From the NCBI GenBank assembly GCA_028823035.1, contig JAPKCI010000003.1, positions 61,928 through 125,927 on the forward strand: a stretch of DNA of 64,000 nt. Direction: 5' to 3'. Positions within the stretch are counted from its first letter, which is position 1, and each line of letters starts with the position of its first letter. The notes under the pieces were generated by a model. The model did not search any database and had not been told where the DNA came from. It saw only the letters and a program-made list of their open reading frames with translations. Shown here piece after piece: positions 49,809 to 61,100 of this stretch. Origin of the DNA: Rubripirellula sp. Lineage in GTDB: Bacteria > Planctomycetota > Planctomycetia > Pirellulales > Pirellulaceae. The translations under genes were made by a program, and so were the position numbers.

Positions 49809-50694
49809 TCAATCAATCAAGGTAGGAATGGTTGGCCTCGACACGTCGCATGCAGTTGAATTCACTAGGATATTTCAGCAATTAGAGGCCACGCAACCGG
49901 ATGCTGTGATCAAGGTAGTGGCTGGGTTTCCTGGCGGAAGCGATCTGCCGATCAGTCAACAACGAGTTCCAGAATTCACAACGCAAATGAAGGAACTTGG
50001 TGTCGAGATCGTTCACGACATCGACAGCTTACTCGATCGAGTTGATGCCCTGATGCTGGAAAGTGTCGATGGCGAAGTACATCTTGAGCAAGCCCAGCAG
50101 GTCATGTCTGCCGGCAAACCAATCTTCATCGACAAGCCACTCGCGAACTCCGTCGATGCAGCATTTGAAATCCTTCGTCTCAGCAACGAACACTCTGTGC
50201 CCTGTTTTTCCGCATCCTGTTTCCGCTTCAGCAGCAACTTACTCGACACAATCGACAACAGTGAGATTGGTGAAATCATCAGCGCTGAAACATGGGGACC
50301 ATGTCATCTTCCAACAGGCGTGCCAGACCTTTTTTTCTACGGACTTCACGGAATCGAAGCTCTGTACACCCTCATGGGTAGCGGATGCCAAGAGGTTGTT
50401 CGAACTCATACAGCCAAGGCAGATGTGATGTCGGGAATCTGGCCCAACGATCGAATTGGAACTTACCGTGGCCTACGTGGTGGATCACTCGACTTCGGTG
50501 CGACTGTATTTGGCAGCAAACGCACTGTCACCATCGAACTTGGAATTCCATACCGTGAACTCTGTACAGCAATCGCAAACTTTTTTCGCTCGGGAATTGC
50601 CCCCGTTCCGCTCCAAGAGACAATTGAGATGCTTCAGTTCATGGAAGCAGCCAATCGCAGTAAACAGACCGGTACACCGAATCCATTGTTGTAG
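49801..50694 (+). CDS. Gfo/Idh/MocA family oxidoreductase
   Basis: IKVGMVGLDTSHAVEF N-terminus, KPIFIDKPLANSVDAAFEI (K-P motif); ATG overlaps the upstream stop. Confidence 0.82.
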   Translation: MSSQSIKVGMVGLDTSHAVEFTRIFQQLEATQPDAVIKVVAGFPGGSDLPISQQRVPEFTTQMKELGVEIVHDIDSLLDRVDALMLESVDGEVHLEQAQQVMSAGKPIFIDKPLANSVDAAFEILRLSNEHSVPCFSASCFRFSSNLLDTIDNSEIGEIISAETWGPCHLPTGVPDLFFYGLHGIEALYTLMGSGCQEVVRTHTAKADVMSGIWPNDRIGTYRGLRGGSLDFGATVFGSKRTVTIELGIPYRELCTAIANFFRSGIAPVPLQETIEMLQFMEAANRSKQTGTPNPLL

Positions 50695-50809
50695 GTTCAA
50701 CGCAACTTCGCCGCCTATTGCCTTGATTGATCCCAAGCCGCCTACATCCTGATGTATCCTTTCCTCGCAATGAGTAGCTACTCACCTCACGAGCCTGAGA
50801 GTTTTCAAA

Positions 50810-52264
50810 ATGACGCGATTATTCTTTCTCTGTGCCGGATTAATCCATGCTGGAATCCTCTGTTGGCCTGCAAGTTTGCCAGCCAAGGAACCCAACATCG
50901 TTTTCTTTCTCGTCGATGATCTCGGCTGGGCAGATGTTGGTTGCTTTGGAAGTGACTTCCATGAAACCCCACACATCGATTCGCTGGCAAAGCAGGGCAT
51001 GCGTTTCACACAAGGCTACGCTGCATGCCCCGTCTGCTCACCAACCCGAGCGAGCATACTGACAGGTCGGCACCCGGTACGTGTGGACATCACGGACTGG
51101 ATACCGGGCAAGCGGGCAAACCCTGAGTCGAATCCGCGGTTTGCTCATATCGACGATCGTAACAATCTTGCTCTGGAAGAAACAACCATCGCGGAGCATC
51201 TGCGTTCAAACGCCGACTACCAGACATGGTTTCTTGGGAAATGGCATCTCGGCGATGAGGGTCATTGGCCGACCGACCAGGGATTTGACGTCAATATCGG
51301 TGGTTGTGACAAAGGATCGCCGCCAGGCGGCTATTACGCTCCATGGAGCAACCCGAATCTTGAAGCGAAAGAGCAAGAAGAATACCTGACCGAACGGCTA
51401 ACAAACGAAGCAGTCAAGTTAATCGAAGATTCGCCCTCAGAACGACCATTCCTTCTCTACTTCAGCTACTACAACGTCCACACACCGATCCAACCCGATA
51501 ACAGAACCATTGACCACTTTCGCAAGGTCGCCGACAAGAAATTCCCCACGCCAGTTGCAGCGGCCCCTGAACATGACGGCTGGAGCCGGATGCGACAGGA
51601 CAATCCTGAATACGCCTCGATGGTGCATGCCGTGGACCTGAGCGTGGGCCGAGTCCTACAAGCTCTCGATGACGCCAACTTGCGTGAAGACACTGTTGTA
51701 TTTTTCTTTTCTGACAATGGCGGTCTGTGCACATTGCCAAAGCAGAGAAAGTTTGGCAGTGGTCCGACTTGTAATCTGCCGCTGCGGAGCGGCAAAGGCT
51801 GGCTCTATGAAGGTGGCATCCGTGAACCGATGATTGTTCGGGCGCCTGGTATCACGCTTCCGGGATCTACCTGTGACGCACCCGTTGTAAGCACGGACTT
51901 CTTCCCCACTATTCTAGAACTGGCTGGACTGCCGGCAGCTCCTCAATTGCATGCCGATGGACGAAGTCTCGTTCCATTATTCAAAGGCAAGCCACTTCCA
52001 GAGCGGAACCTGTATTGGCATTACCCCCACTACCACGGCTCTGCATGGAAGCCCGGAGCTGCAATCCGGGCGGGTAGCTGGAAACTGATTGAGTTCTACG
52101 AGACGAACCAATCCGAACTCTACAATCTTGCTCAAGATCCTGGCGAAACAACCGATCTGGCAAAAAGTGAACCCGCAACTCTCGAACGTCTTCAACAGGA
52201 ACTAAAGACTTGGCAACAAAGGTTGAACGCCAAGATGCCAATCGAAATCACCGCTAAAGAATGA
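50810..52264 (+). CDS. Sulfatase (arylsulfatase-type, Cys formylglycine class)
   Basis: Signal peptide; [60 protein letters not shown]. Confidence 0.96.
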   Translation: MTRLFFLCAGLIHAGILCWPASLPAKEPNIVFFLVDDLGWADVGCFGSDFHETPHIDSLAKQGMRFTQGYAACPVCSPTRASILTGRHPVRVDITDWIPGKRANPESNPRFAHIDDRNNLALEETTIAEHLRSNADYQTWFLGKWHLGDEGHWPTDQGFDVNIGGCDKGSPPGGYYAPWSNPNLEAKEQEEYLTERLTNEAVKLIEDSPSERPFLLYFSYYNVHTPIQPDNRTIDHFRKVADKKFPTPVAAAPEHDGWSRMRQDNPEYASMVHAVDLSVGRVLQALDDANLREDTVVFFFSDNGGLCTLPKQRKFGSGPTCNLPLRSGKGWLYEGGIREPMIVRAPGITLPGSTCDAPVVSTDFFPTILELAGLPAAPQLHADGRSLVPLFKGKPLPERNLYWHYPHYHGSAWKPGAAIRAGSWKLIEFYETNQSELYNLAQDPGETTDLAKSEPATLERLQQELKTWQQRLNAKMPIEITAKE

Positions 52265-52440
52265 GACTGAGCCGCCGGTAGCCACTTAGACATCCCTCAC
52301 TAGGACCAACCGCATCAGCCTTGCTGACCCGGCAGACGGCAAATCGAACCCCGGACACGATTCCCTAAGAGCATGTGCTGCAAAACGCTCAACACTGCCG
52401 AAATCGGTGCGGGGCAGTTGCCTGAGCCCACGTAGCCCAC

Positions 52441-52486
52441 AAAAAAACGGCTGAAACCGTCATTGTGGTTTCAGCCGTTCGATTTT
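52441..52486 (-). terminator. Rho-independent terminator downstream of tRNA-Ser
   Basis: 11-bp perfect stem cggctgaaacc/ggtttcagccg, 8-nt loop; poly-T on the - strand (and T-run on the + strand, possibly bidirectional for the sulfatase gene). Confidence 0.88.
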
Positions 52487-52490
52487 TCAG

Positions 52491-52573
52491 CGGAGGGCAC
52501 GGGACTCGAACCCGCAACCCCTTGCGGGGCAATTGATTTCGAATCAACCTCCTCACCAATTCGGATACCCTCC
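52491..52573 (-). tRNA. tRNA-Ser (anticodon CGA)
   Basis: Acceptor GGAGGGT/GCCCTCC, anticodon arm GTTGA-TTCGAAA-TCAAT, long variable arm (class II), TPsiC arm GCGGGTTCGAGTCCCGT; CCA not encoded. Confidence 0.93.
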
Positions 52574-53026
52574 GGGAGCAATCATGTTGGCTACCGCACC
52601 GGAACTCGTCAAGTCGATTGAAAAATCATTTCTTTTCTCGAGCCTTGCGAGACTCTCAAATTCTCGTTTCAACGCTGGTTCCTGATTCAACACTGCCTCG
52701 ATTTCCGCTGAACGCGAGTGCTGGACGTCCACACGAAGATTATGCTGTTGATCGACGCTTACATGGAGTTCTTGGTTCACCGAAATTCCGGCATCCTCCA
52801 GCAGGCTCCGGATTTGGTGGGTGAGTCTGTCACGCACAGCAGCGGTATTCTGGACCTCGCCAGCATTCTGGGTCGCGACGTCATTCTGAGCCAAATCGGC
52901 ATGGGGGGCGTCAGCTCCACGAAGGACTTCGTCAAATCCCATCGCCTTGCCAACGCGTCCCGCCACATGCGTGGCGAGTCGCGTTGCGCCGTGGATTAGG
53001 GCAATATTGGGAATTGGCAAACTCAA
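52553..53026 (-). CDS. Hypothetical protein, 3' end overlaps tRNA-Ser
   Basis: 157-aa ORF, no competing ORF of quality; stop TGA falls inside the 5' half of the tRNA. Confidence 0.55.
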   Translation of the reverse strand: MSLPIPNIALIHGATRLATHVAGRVGKAMGFDEVLRGADAPHADLAQNDVATQNAGEVQNTAAVRDRLTHQIRSLLEDAGISVNQELHVSVDQQHNLRVDVQHSRSAEIEAVLNQEPALKREFESLARLEKRNDFSIDLTSSGAVANMIAPGGYPNW

Positions 53027-53334
53027 TGCTTGTGCTCAGTCTTGAAGTTGAACTCCTTGAGCCACTTTTCCCATTTGTGTGCATCGTCATGGCTGTTCAG
53101 CTTCAGCTCATGCCACTTCACGCAGCGATACTTCACATCAATGTGACCATTGTGCTGATCCTTCTTGAGCTCACACCCAAGCTTCTTCAGCGTTTGCATA
53201 ATCGTGTCCGCTTTTTTCGCATCATGGATGTGCTTGGCTTTCCACTCCGTCAACTGATAGCGGACGATTTCATCAGCAACCGCAAATGTCGGAAGTAATG
53301 TAATGGAAAGAGCAAATAACAATCGTTTGAACAT
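53023..53334 (-). CDS. Small secreted His/Lys-rich hypothetical protein
   Basis: MFKRLLFALSITLLPTFAVADE signal peptide; stop overlaps the next ORF start by 4 bp. Confidence 0.65.
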   Translation of the reverse strand: MFKRLLFALSITLLPTFAVADEIVRYQLTEWKAKHIHDAKKADTIMQTLKKLGCELKKDQHNGHIDVKYRCVKWHELKLNSHDDAHKWEKWLKEFNFKTEHKH

Positions 53335-53850
53335 GGGGCTAGGATCCTCGTAGATGAATTGGTTTCGCACGTAGTACAAAAAAAAATCAAAGTAGGTCAA
53401 GGGTTGCTTTTTCAATTAGCAGCCAGCCACAACAGATTATCTTCACGGCTCAGAATCGCCGTGACCTCCGAATTCCCCTCGCCGCTAGGTCCCCACCACC
53501 GCGGCAGCAACAAATTGCAGACGGGCACTCACCAGCAGCTGAATACGGGAAAAAGGCGAATCCTGACGCTGATAACCTGTCCGACGAGACCTTCTGGAGA
53601 TCCCAATGAGCGACCCATCTACCGCCCGAGAATCAGTGTGGATCGGGGCAGAGCAGGGAAGGGAAGGGCGAAAACGTCTGAAACGATCCCCTGAACCACT
53701 CACGGTTGCGAAAACAGCAAAACGCACCGACAATCCTGCCAAAGAAATTACCCCCGTTCGCCCCAGCAGTTTTGCTAACTCGCCAATGTAACTAGCGAGC
53801 CGGCCGCCGTAGCATGTAACTCCGGTTTCACACCTGAGTCCTGAACTCCC

Positions 53851-55422
53851 ATGAATGAAAAGACGACTCCGATGGAAAATGACGCCAAGGATCCCCGCGT
53901 TGCCCGACGCGAGAAAATGCGTCAAATCGAAGAAATTGGCATCGATCCCTGGGGAAATCGGTTCGACGATCGTTCGCTGATTTCAGACTGCCAAGCTCGT
54001 CAGAGCGAGATTCAATGGACCAAGGAAGATGGCACCGTTGTCCCACTGCCAGACTTGGCATCAGAAGATATCGATTTTCGACAGTGGAAATCAGACAATG
54101 GACCAGGTGAACAAACGGGTCCAACTGTTAGGGTTGCAGGGCGGATCATGCTGTCACGCGACAAGGGCAAGTTGATTTTTTTGACGCTACGTGACTGGAC
54201 AGGCGACATCCAGATTTTCGTCGGCAAGAATCAGGTCGGTGATGAAGGATTTTCCCTCGCCAAACTCTTTGACCTTGGTGATTTGGTCGCTGCTGAAGGG
54301 CGTCTTGGGAAAACAAACACAGGTGAATTGACAGTGTTTGCCCACAAAGTTTTCTTCCACGCCAAGATGCTGGAACCTGCACCTGACAAACATGCCGGCC
54401 TGACCAACGCAGACATGCGACAACGCATGCGTTACGCAGATTTAGCCTTCAATGATGGTGTCATGAAGACCTTTCTTGATCGCACCCAAATCGTCAAATC
54501 GATTCGTAGCACGCTGGACGACGATGGATTCTGCGAAGTTGAGGGTCCTACGCTCCACACCGTTGCAGGCGGTGCTGCAGCACGCCCGTTTGCCACACAC
54601 CACAACGCACTCGACATGCCACTGACGATGCGAATTGCACTGGAATTGCACCTCAAACGACTCATGGTCGGTGGAATGGAGCGAGTCTATGAAGTGGGCC
54701 GTGTCTATCGAAACGAGGGCATCAGCCCACGACACAATCCCGAATTCACAATGCTTGAATGCTATCAAGCTTATGGCGACTACCAATCAATGATGGATCT
54801 GACCGAACGTCTGATCACCGACGCGATTGATGCAATTGGGGGTGGATACGTTCGAGAATATGACGGCAAAAGCATCAACTTTACACCGCCATTCCAGAGA
54901 GCGACCTACGCAGAATTATTCGAGAAAGCAACTGGTGTTGATTCCTCGAATGAGGCCGCCGTGATCGATTTGGCAAAGACATTGAACCTGACCACCGAGG
55001 GTAAGCACCCCGATGTGATTCGCAATGAAATCTTTGAGGAGAAGGTTGAAGACACGCTCCAAGGGCCTATTTTTGTAATTGATTACCCCGCTAGCATTTG
55101 CCCCTTAACCAAACGCAAACGCGACAATCCGGCGATTGCCGAGCGATTTGAACTCTTCATCCTCGGCATGGAACTAGCAAATGCTTATACAGAATTGAAT
55201 GATCCTGACCTACAGGAGGAACTATTCAAAACACAATTGCAGGGCCAAAACGAAGAAGATTCGATGGCAAAGATGGATCATGACTTTGTTCGTGCGCTTC
55301 GCTATGCAATGCCGCCTGCTGGTGGCTTAGGGCTGGGCATCGATCGGCTAGTCATGCTTTTGACGGGTAAAAAATCGATTCGCGATGTGATTCTGTTTCC
55401 CTTACTGCGGCCTGAGAACTGA
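53851..55422 (+). CDS. lysS: Lysyl-tRNA synthetase, class II
   Basis: OB-fold plus class II motifs: RVYRNEGISPRHNPEFTMLECYQAYGDY, ICPLTKRKRDNP, GGLGLGIDRLVMLLTGKKSIRDVILFP. Confidence 0.97.
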   Translation: MNEKTTPMENDAKDPRVARREKMRQIEEIGIDPWGNRFDDRSLISDCQARQSEIQWTKEDGTVVPLPDLASEDIDFRQWKSDNGPGEQTGPTVRVAGRIMLSRDKGKLIFLTLRDWTGDIQIFVGKNQVGDEGFSLAKLFDLGDLVAAEGRLGKTNTGELTVFAHKVFFHAKMLEPAPDKHAGLTNADMRQRMRYADLAFNDGVMKTFLDRTQIVKSIRSTLDDDGFCEVEGPTLHTVAGGAAARPFATHHNALDMPLTMRIALELHLKRLMVGGMERVYEVGRVYRNEGISPRHNPEFTMLECYQAYGDYQSMMDLTERLITDAIDAIGGGYVREYDGKSINFTPPFQRATYAELFEKATGVDSSNEAAVIDLAKTLNLTTEGKHPDVIRNEIFEEKVEDTLQGPIFVIDYPASICPLTKRKRDNPAIAERFELFILGMELANAYTELNDPDLQEELFKTQLQGQNEEDSMAKMDHDFVRALRYAMPPAGGLGLGIDRLVMLLTGKKSIRDVILFPLLRPEN

Positions 55423-55724
55423 GATTCGCGTCTGCTGTTTCCCGAGGGGCCTGAGCGTTGGCCGACGAAGCAGCAGCGTTTACCGACCTGACTGGGCTTT
55501 AATGCCAGCATTTGCGTCCAGCAAATCCTCTCTTTTCCGAATCGGGGCTCCTTTTGGCTCTCCGCACCTGCCAGACGCGGTTTATGCCGGATCCAGAATG
55601 AATATCAGGGGTGATGATCCCGCGATTGACGTTTACGCTCAGGCGCAGACTTTCCTAGACTCGACGTCGGTCAAGGCATACGCACACGGACGTGCGTCAG
55701 AAGATTCGATCCAAGGAACGGTAA

Positions 55725-57269
55725 ATGTATCGCTGGCTGCTATGTTTTCGCTATTTGCGAACTCGCTACATCGCGCTCGCATCCATCATCAGTGTGACCC
55801 TGGGAGTCGCGACTCTCATTGTCGTCAATAGTGTGATGGCGGGTTTCTCCGCTGAGATGCATGAGCGACTCCACGGTCTAGCCTCAGATATTCTGATCGA
55901 GTGTCATACCAGCGGTGGTATGCCCGATCCAGAGGGCCATATCGAGGAGATCATGAAGGTCTGTGGCGACGAGGTTGTCGGTTCGTCCGCAAGCGTGCAT
56001 GTTCCCGCGATGCTGGGCATCGAATTCAACGGACAGCTGATCACTCGGCATGTGAACTTCGTTGGCCTTGACGCTGAAACCTATGACAATGTCAGCCACT
56101 TCGGGCGTTACCTGCTACACCCCGAGAATCAGTCACAAGTCAAGTTTGACCTTCGTGAAGACGGTTTCGCTCCTGACCGCGATCAATTTCCTGCATCGGG
56201 CTGGAATTATCGCAGGGCTCGTGTTGCATACGAGCGTGCGTTTGCCGTGGAACAGGCGAGGATTGATTCCTTGCGTGCACCCGCCGATATCCCGACGAGC
56301 GACGACACGGCACCGTCCATGCAGATCCCCCCTCCATCCGACATTTTCAAGGAAACCGAGGGCGCTACCGCTTCTGAGTTTGACCCGGCTGTCGAGCAAT
56401 ATCCCGGGGTCATTCTCGGCATTTCCACCTGCAGTTCTCGCATGCGTGATGAACAAAACAACGTAAAGGATCACTACTACTGTCGACCCGGCGATGACGT
56501 TCGGATGATGTTTCCGAATGCATCGGACAATCCCAAGGTCGTCAATCAAAAATTCACAGTCGTGGACATGTATGAATCCGGCATGAGTGAATATGACAGC
56601 ACCTTCGCATTCTGCAGACTTGACCAAATGCAGGAATTCCGTGGCATGATTGATCCTGCAACGCAAGCTCGCAGCGTCACCACGATCCAATTAAAATTAG
56701 CCGAAGGGGCCGACCTGAATGCAGTGCGTGATGCGTTACGTCGCCGATTTCCTCCCAACATCTACGCTTACAACATTCAGACTTGGCGGGACATGCAAGG
56801 CCCACTCTTGGCTGCGGTTCGACTGGAAACCACGATTCTCAACATTTTACTTTTTCTGATCATTGCGGTTGCCGGATTTGGCATCCTTGCCACTTTCTTC
56901 ATGATCGTGGTTGAAAAGACTCGCGACATCGGAACACTCAAGGCACTGGGAGCTTCTGGTGGAGGCGTGATGAGTATCTTCCTCACCTATGGTCTGTTGC
57001 TCGGATTTTTGGGCAGTGGCGCCGGTCTTGTGGGTGGTCTTCTGTTCGTCGACCACATCAATGAAATAGCTACCGTGATTGAGAACATAACCGGTCAGGA
57101 AGTGTTCGACCCAACCGTTTATTACTTCACTGAAATCCCGACCATCATTCACCCTTTCACTCTGGTTTGGGTAATGGCAGGAGCCGTCGGAATTGCCGTA
57201 TTCTCAAGTGTCTTACCTGCCCTTCGGGCTGCACGAATGCACCCAGTGAAAGCACTTCGATTTGAGTAG
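55725..57269 (+). CDS. ABC transporter permease (LolC/LolE/MacB FtsX-like family)
   Basis: N-terminal TM, large periplasmic domain, FtsX-like C-terminal TMs (VVEKTRDIGTLKALGASGGGVMSIFLTYGLLLG). Confidence 0.9.
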   Translation: MYRWLLCFRYLRTRYIALASIISVTLGVATLIVVNSVMAGFSAEMHERLHGLASDILIECHTSGGMPDPEGHIEEIMKVCGDEVVGSSASVHVPAMLGIEFNGQLITRHVNFVGLDAETYDNVSHFGRYLLHPENQSQVKFDLREDGFAPDRDQFPASGWNYRRARVAYERAFAVEQARIDSLRAPADIPTSDDTAPSMQIPPPSDIFKETEGATASEFDPAVEQYPGVILGISTCSSRMRDEQNNVKDHYYCRPGDDVRMMFPNASDNPKVVNQKFTVVDMYESGMSEYDSTFAFCRLDQMQEFRGMIDPATQARSVTTIQLKLAEGADLNAVRDALRRRFPPNIYAYNIQTWRDMQGPLLAAVRLETTILNILLFLIIAVAGFGILATFFMIVVEKTRDIGTLKALGASGGGVMSIFLTYGLLLGFLGSGAGLVGGLLFVDHINEIATVIENITGQEVFDPTVYYFTEIPTIIHPFTLVWVMAGAVGIAVFSSVLPALRAARMHPVKALRFE

Positions 57270-57330
57270 TGAGTATGACCACTGAGGTTATCCGACTCGT
57301 AAACCATTTTCCAAACTCACCGTCACCACC

Positions 57331-58053
57331 ATGAATTCAGAAATCGTTCTGCGAGCTCAGAATGTTTACAAGAGCTACCACAAGGACCGAATCGAAGTTC
57401 CCGTTTTGCGGGGTGTCGAATTTGAAGTCACCGCTGGTCTAATCACTGCACTGGTGGGCAGAAGCGGCAGCGGAAAGAGCACGCTCATGCACCTTTTAGC
57501 AACACTCGATCATCCAGACCGTGGAGAAATTCATTTTCGTGGTGAACGAATTGACAATGCGACACGCGCCAGGCGAGACAGTTACCGGAACCATGACATC
57601 GGAATCATTTTCCAGTTCTACCATCTGCTTCCGGAACTCTCGGCTGTCGAAAACGTACTGGCACCGACGATGATCGGCAGAAGTGCATGGGATTTTTTTC
57701 GTCACAGAAAAGAAGCACGGCGGAGAGCTGAAGCGATGTTGGACCGTGTTGGTCTGCTACACCGCGCCTCCCACAAACCATCCGAAATGAGTGGTGGGGA
57801 GATGCAGCGTGCAGCCATTGCCCGTGCACTGATGACCGATCCGTCATTGTTGCTCGCTGATGAACCCACTGGAAACCTTGATACCGAGACTGGGTTGGAT
57901 ATCCTGAAATTGCTGACTGAAATCAATCAGGATGATGGCTTGACCATCCTGATGATCACTCATGACGACTCCATTGCAGAAGCCGCCGATCGGTGCCATC
58001 GCATGGAGGATGGACAACTGCGGCAAGGAATGCCAGAACTACTGATCGCTTGA
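57331..58053 (+). CDS. ABC transporter ATP-binding protein (LolD-like)
   Basis: [57 protein letters not shown]. Confidence 0.95.
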   Translation: MNSEIVLRAQNVYKSYHKDRIEVPVLRGVEFEVTAGLITALVGRSGSGKSTLMHLLATLDHPDRGEIHFRGERIDNATRARRDSYRNHDIGIIFQFYHLLPELSAVENVLAPTMIGRSAWDFFRHRKEARRRAEAMLDRVGLLHRASHKPSEMSGGEMQRAAIARALMTDPSLLLADEPTGNLDTETGLDILKLLTEINQDDGLTILMITHDDSIAEAADRCHRMEDGQLRQGMPELLIA

Positions 58054-58093
58054 TCGACACCATTGCGGGTACTTGATCGACACCATTGCGGGT
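58049..58093. repeat. Direct repeat, 2 x 22 bp (cttgatcgacaccattgcgggt), 23-bp period
   Basis: Direct reading; the first copy contains the lolD-like stop codon. Confidence 0.95.
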
Positions 58094-58136
58094 GCAGGCC
58101 CGTTCCAATGGGTAAGCGCCCGGCGAGGAAAACCAA

Positions 58137-61100
58137 TCAAAGCTTCCCGGCTTCAGGCTGACCATTTGCAGCAGGAAGAGCCTCATGATCCGGCGTTTCA
58201 GCGGGCCACAGAATGACAGTGCCATCACGTCCCGCCGTCATTAACAAATCACCATTCTCGGTGGTGTCGAGTGCCGTCACGTCACCTTGGTGACGACGCA
58301 GAGAAATGATTTCTCGTCCCACGCCAGGCATATCCTCCATCCCCGACATTGCAAATCGGGGATCCCAGACGCGAGCAGTACCATCCGCTGATGCGGTGAA
58401 GACTCGTAGAGTCTCAACTTCATTTCCGATTAAGCCAACGTCATTGACAACACCTGCATGACCGCTCAACACAACCATTTTCAAGTCTTTATTTTGCTGT
58501 GGCAATTGCCAAACAAAAACATTCTTTTCACTGCTTCCAGCAGCCAGATGCAGTCCATCATTTGAAATCGCGGCGCACGTTAAATTTTGATTTCCAGGCA
58601 CTTCCAGTGTAATGGTTTCCGTCGGCTCTCTCAGGTTCCGTAAGCGTGCCAAACCTTTCTCACCCACAATCCAGAGTCGATCACCCTCCGTCGAAAACCG
58701 AATGCGTTGGATGGATCGTTTAGGCCCCGCGTTCGGTTCTGGAGGGATCGGAGCAAACGCAATGACTTCTCGAGTCTCTGGATCGAATTGCCAAAACTCC
58801 ACTACTCCCTGATCACCACCCGTTGCAAAAACATAGCCGGAATCGCCCACTTTTACAGGCGAGAACTGGACGGTGCGAATCGGTTTTTTCGACTCTAGTT
58901 TCGCCAAGGCCTTACCCGACACAGCATCCCAGATTTTGACAGACCGACTCGCCGTGGCAACGTACTTTGCATCAAACGAAAAAGCGGCCTCCGTCAACTC
59001 CGCATGGGCCCGGTAACTCATCTCCTCCTGTTTGGTTTCTAGATTCCACAGGAAGACGCCATTATTGTTCATTGTCAGCACTCTCTCATCACCCAATGGA
59101 AACAAGCCCTCGGTATCCCGACGCACACTCGGCATCAAGAACACAGTCCCCGTGTTACTAGACTGCTTCGCTTCCAACGTCATCTTTTTCAGTTCTTCAC
59201 TCTCGATGAAGCCATTTTCTTGCGTGAGCTTTTTCAGATCCCAAACTCGAATCTCTGAATTGTCGTTTTCATTGGCAGTGCGACTGACAAACACCAACTT
59301 GTTCGTAGCGTCAAAACGTGCGGAGGTAATCCGCGCCCGACTTTCATCGCCAGTTTCGGTCGTCCTTAGTCTGACGGTGAGATCCAATACTTTTCCAAGC
59401 CCGGAATTGAGATCCCACAGTGTTGCAAACGTCTTGATGGAAGTCTCGCTCGCGACCTCGCACACTGTCAGCAAATTCCGACCATCTGGAGACAGTGACA
59501 TCTTGACGACATATCCAAGTTGTTCAAACCGTGCTGTATTCTGGAATGTTTGCAAATCAATCTGTGTAACCGCTGCATTGTCCGCAGCAACAAACAAGGA
59601 TTTTCCATCCGCCGTAAATACTGCATCATTGATTCGTGAGCCCCGAACATTGGTGACAGGATCACCTATCTGCTCACCCGTTTCCGCATTCCACAAGATA
59701 CCTATTCCGAAATCATCGCCTGTGAAAAGTGTTTTGGAGTCGGGTGAAAACGCGAAGGTTGAGATAGCCTCCTGACCGACAATACCGACAAGATCATGAA
59801 CCTGCTCCGGTGATGTTCTGCCCGTCGGATCGAGCTGCCAAAGGATCGCTCTGACATTAGAATCACTCGAACCGCTCAACATCCAATGCCCATCATTCGA
59901 CAAGGCAAAGGCCGTGTTCAGTCCTGTTTCGTTTGCCTCACCGAGTTGCACACCACGCGTCAGGTCCCACACTCGGATAGTTTCATCTCCACTCCCGATG
60001 TAAACGAGATTGTGTTTCTGATCAACTTGCATCGACATAGCAACAAAATCAGTGCCCTCCTCGAGGGACAAAAGCGATATTGGATGAAATTCAAGTGATG
60101 CCTTATCGATTCCGAGCACCTCTGCTTTATGGTTACCGCGTGCTACAACAATCTTGGTTCCGTCAGGCGAAAAACTTGCCGACCAAATTTCTTCCTTTGG
60201 ATCGTTCGTTTCCAGTGCCGTAAGGCTGGGAACAAGTGTCTGCTGCGATTTAAAAGCACCGACATAGGTTTTCGGTTTCCATGTTCTCACTGTAGTGTCG
60301 TCAGAAGCGGATACGACAATATCATCCCGCCCATCCAGAAACTCTGCGCCGACGACCCAACCACCATGGCCCTTCAATGTCTGCCTGACATTGCCGGCGG
60401 CAAGATCCCAAACCTTAACCGTGTAGTCATCAGAGGCAGTCAGCAATGACTTACCATCACCACTGAAGCGTATCGTTTCAACAGCATCACTGTGGGCCTT
60501 GGCGATCGCGCCACCTTCAGGGTCAGCAACCCCTGTCGATACATAGCGGCGAAACGAACTGGCATCTGCATCGTGCAGAGGAACCCCAATCTGTCGAGTC
60601 GACGGTGCGTGGTCGGACACCTGCGTTGCAACTCCCTGCTGAATTTTTTTTACCGCATCTTGGATTGACTGTCGGTATTTTTCATCTCCTTGTGCCGACA
60701 CGTCTCTTCTGTCCCAAACCAATACGTTGCCAATCAGATCCCCCGAGGCAAGACGCCTCCCTGTTCGATCGAATGTCACCGCCGAGACCGGTCCCGCATG
60801 CTCTGACATTCTTCCGACAAGATTCAGAACTGGACCTGTTTTTGCAAGGATCTGTTCCCAGACTACTACTTTGCCCGTTTTTCCGTCGCCAACGACCGCT
60901 GCCAAAAAGGTCTCTTGGTCCTGTTCAGTTACTGCGATCTGTTTCACTGGAAGAAAATGCCAACAGACTGCCTCTTTGACCAACCGTCCATTTGCCTGTT
61001 GCCTCCACGAACACACAGTTCGATCTTCGGATCCAGTCCACAATGTCCCCTTGTTGCTAAAACAAATGTCTGTGACTTTTAGCTTGTGGACAGACGTGGT

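Noticed and set aside
52380-52600. Integrative element at the tRNA-Ser gene
   Set aside because: No integrase, no direct repeat of the tRNA 3' end found, neighbouring genes are ordinary.
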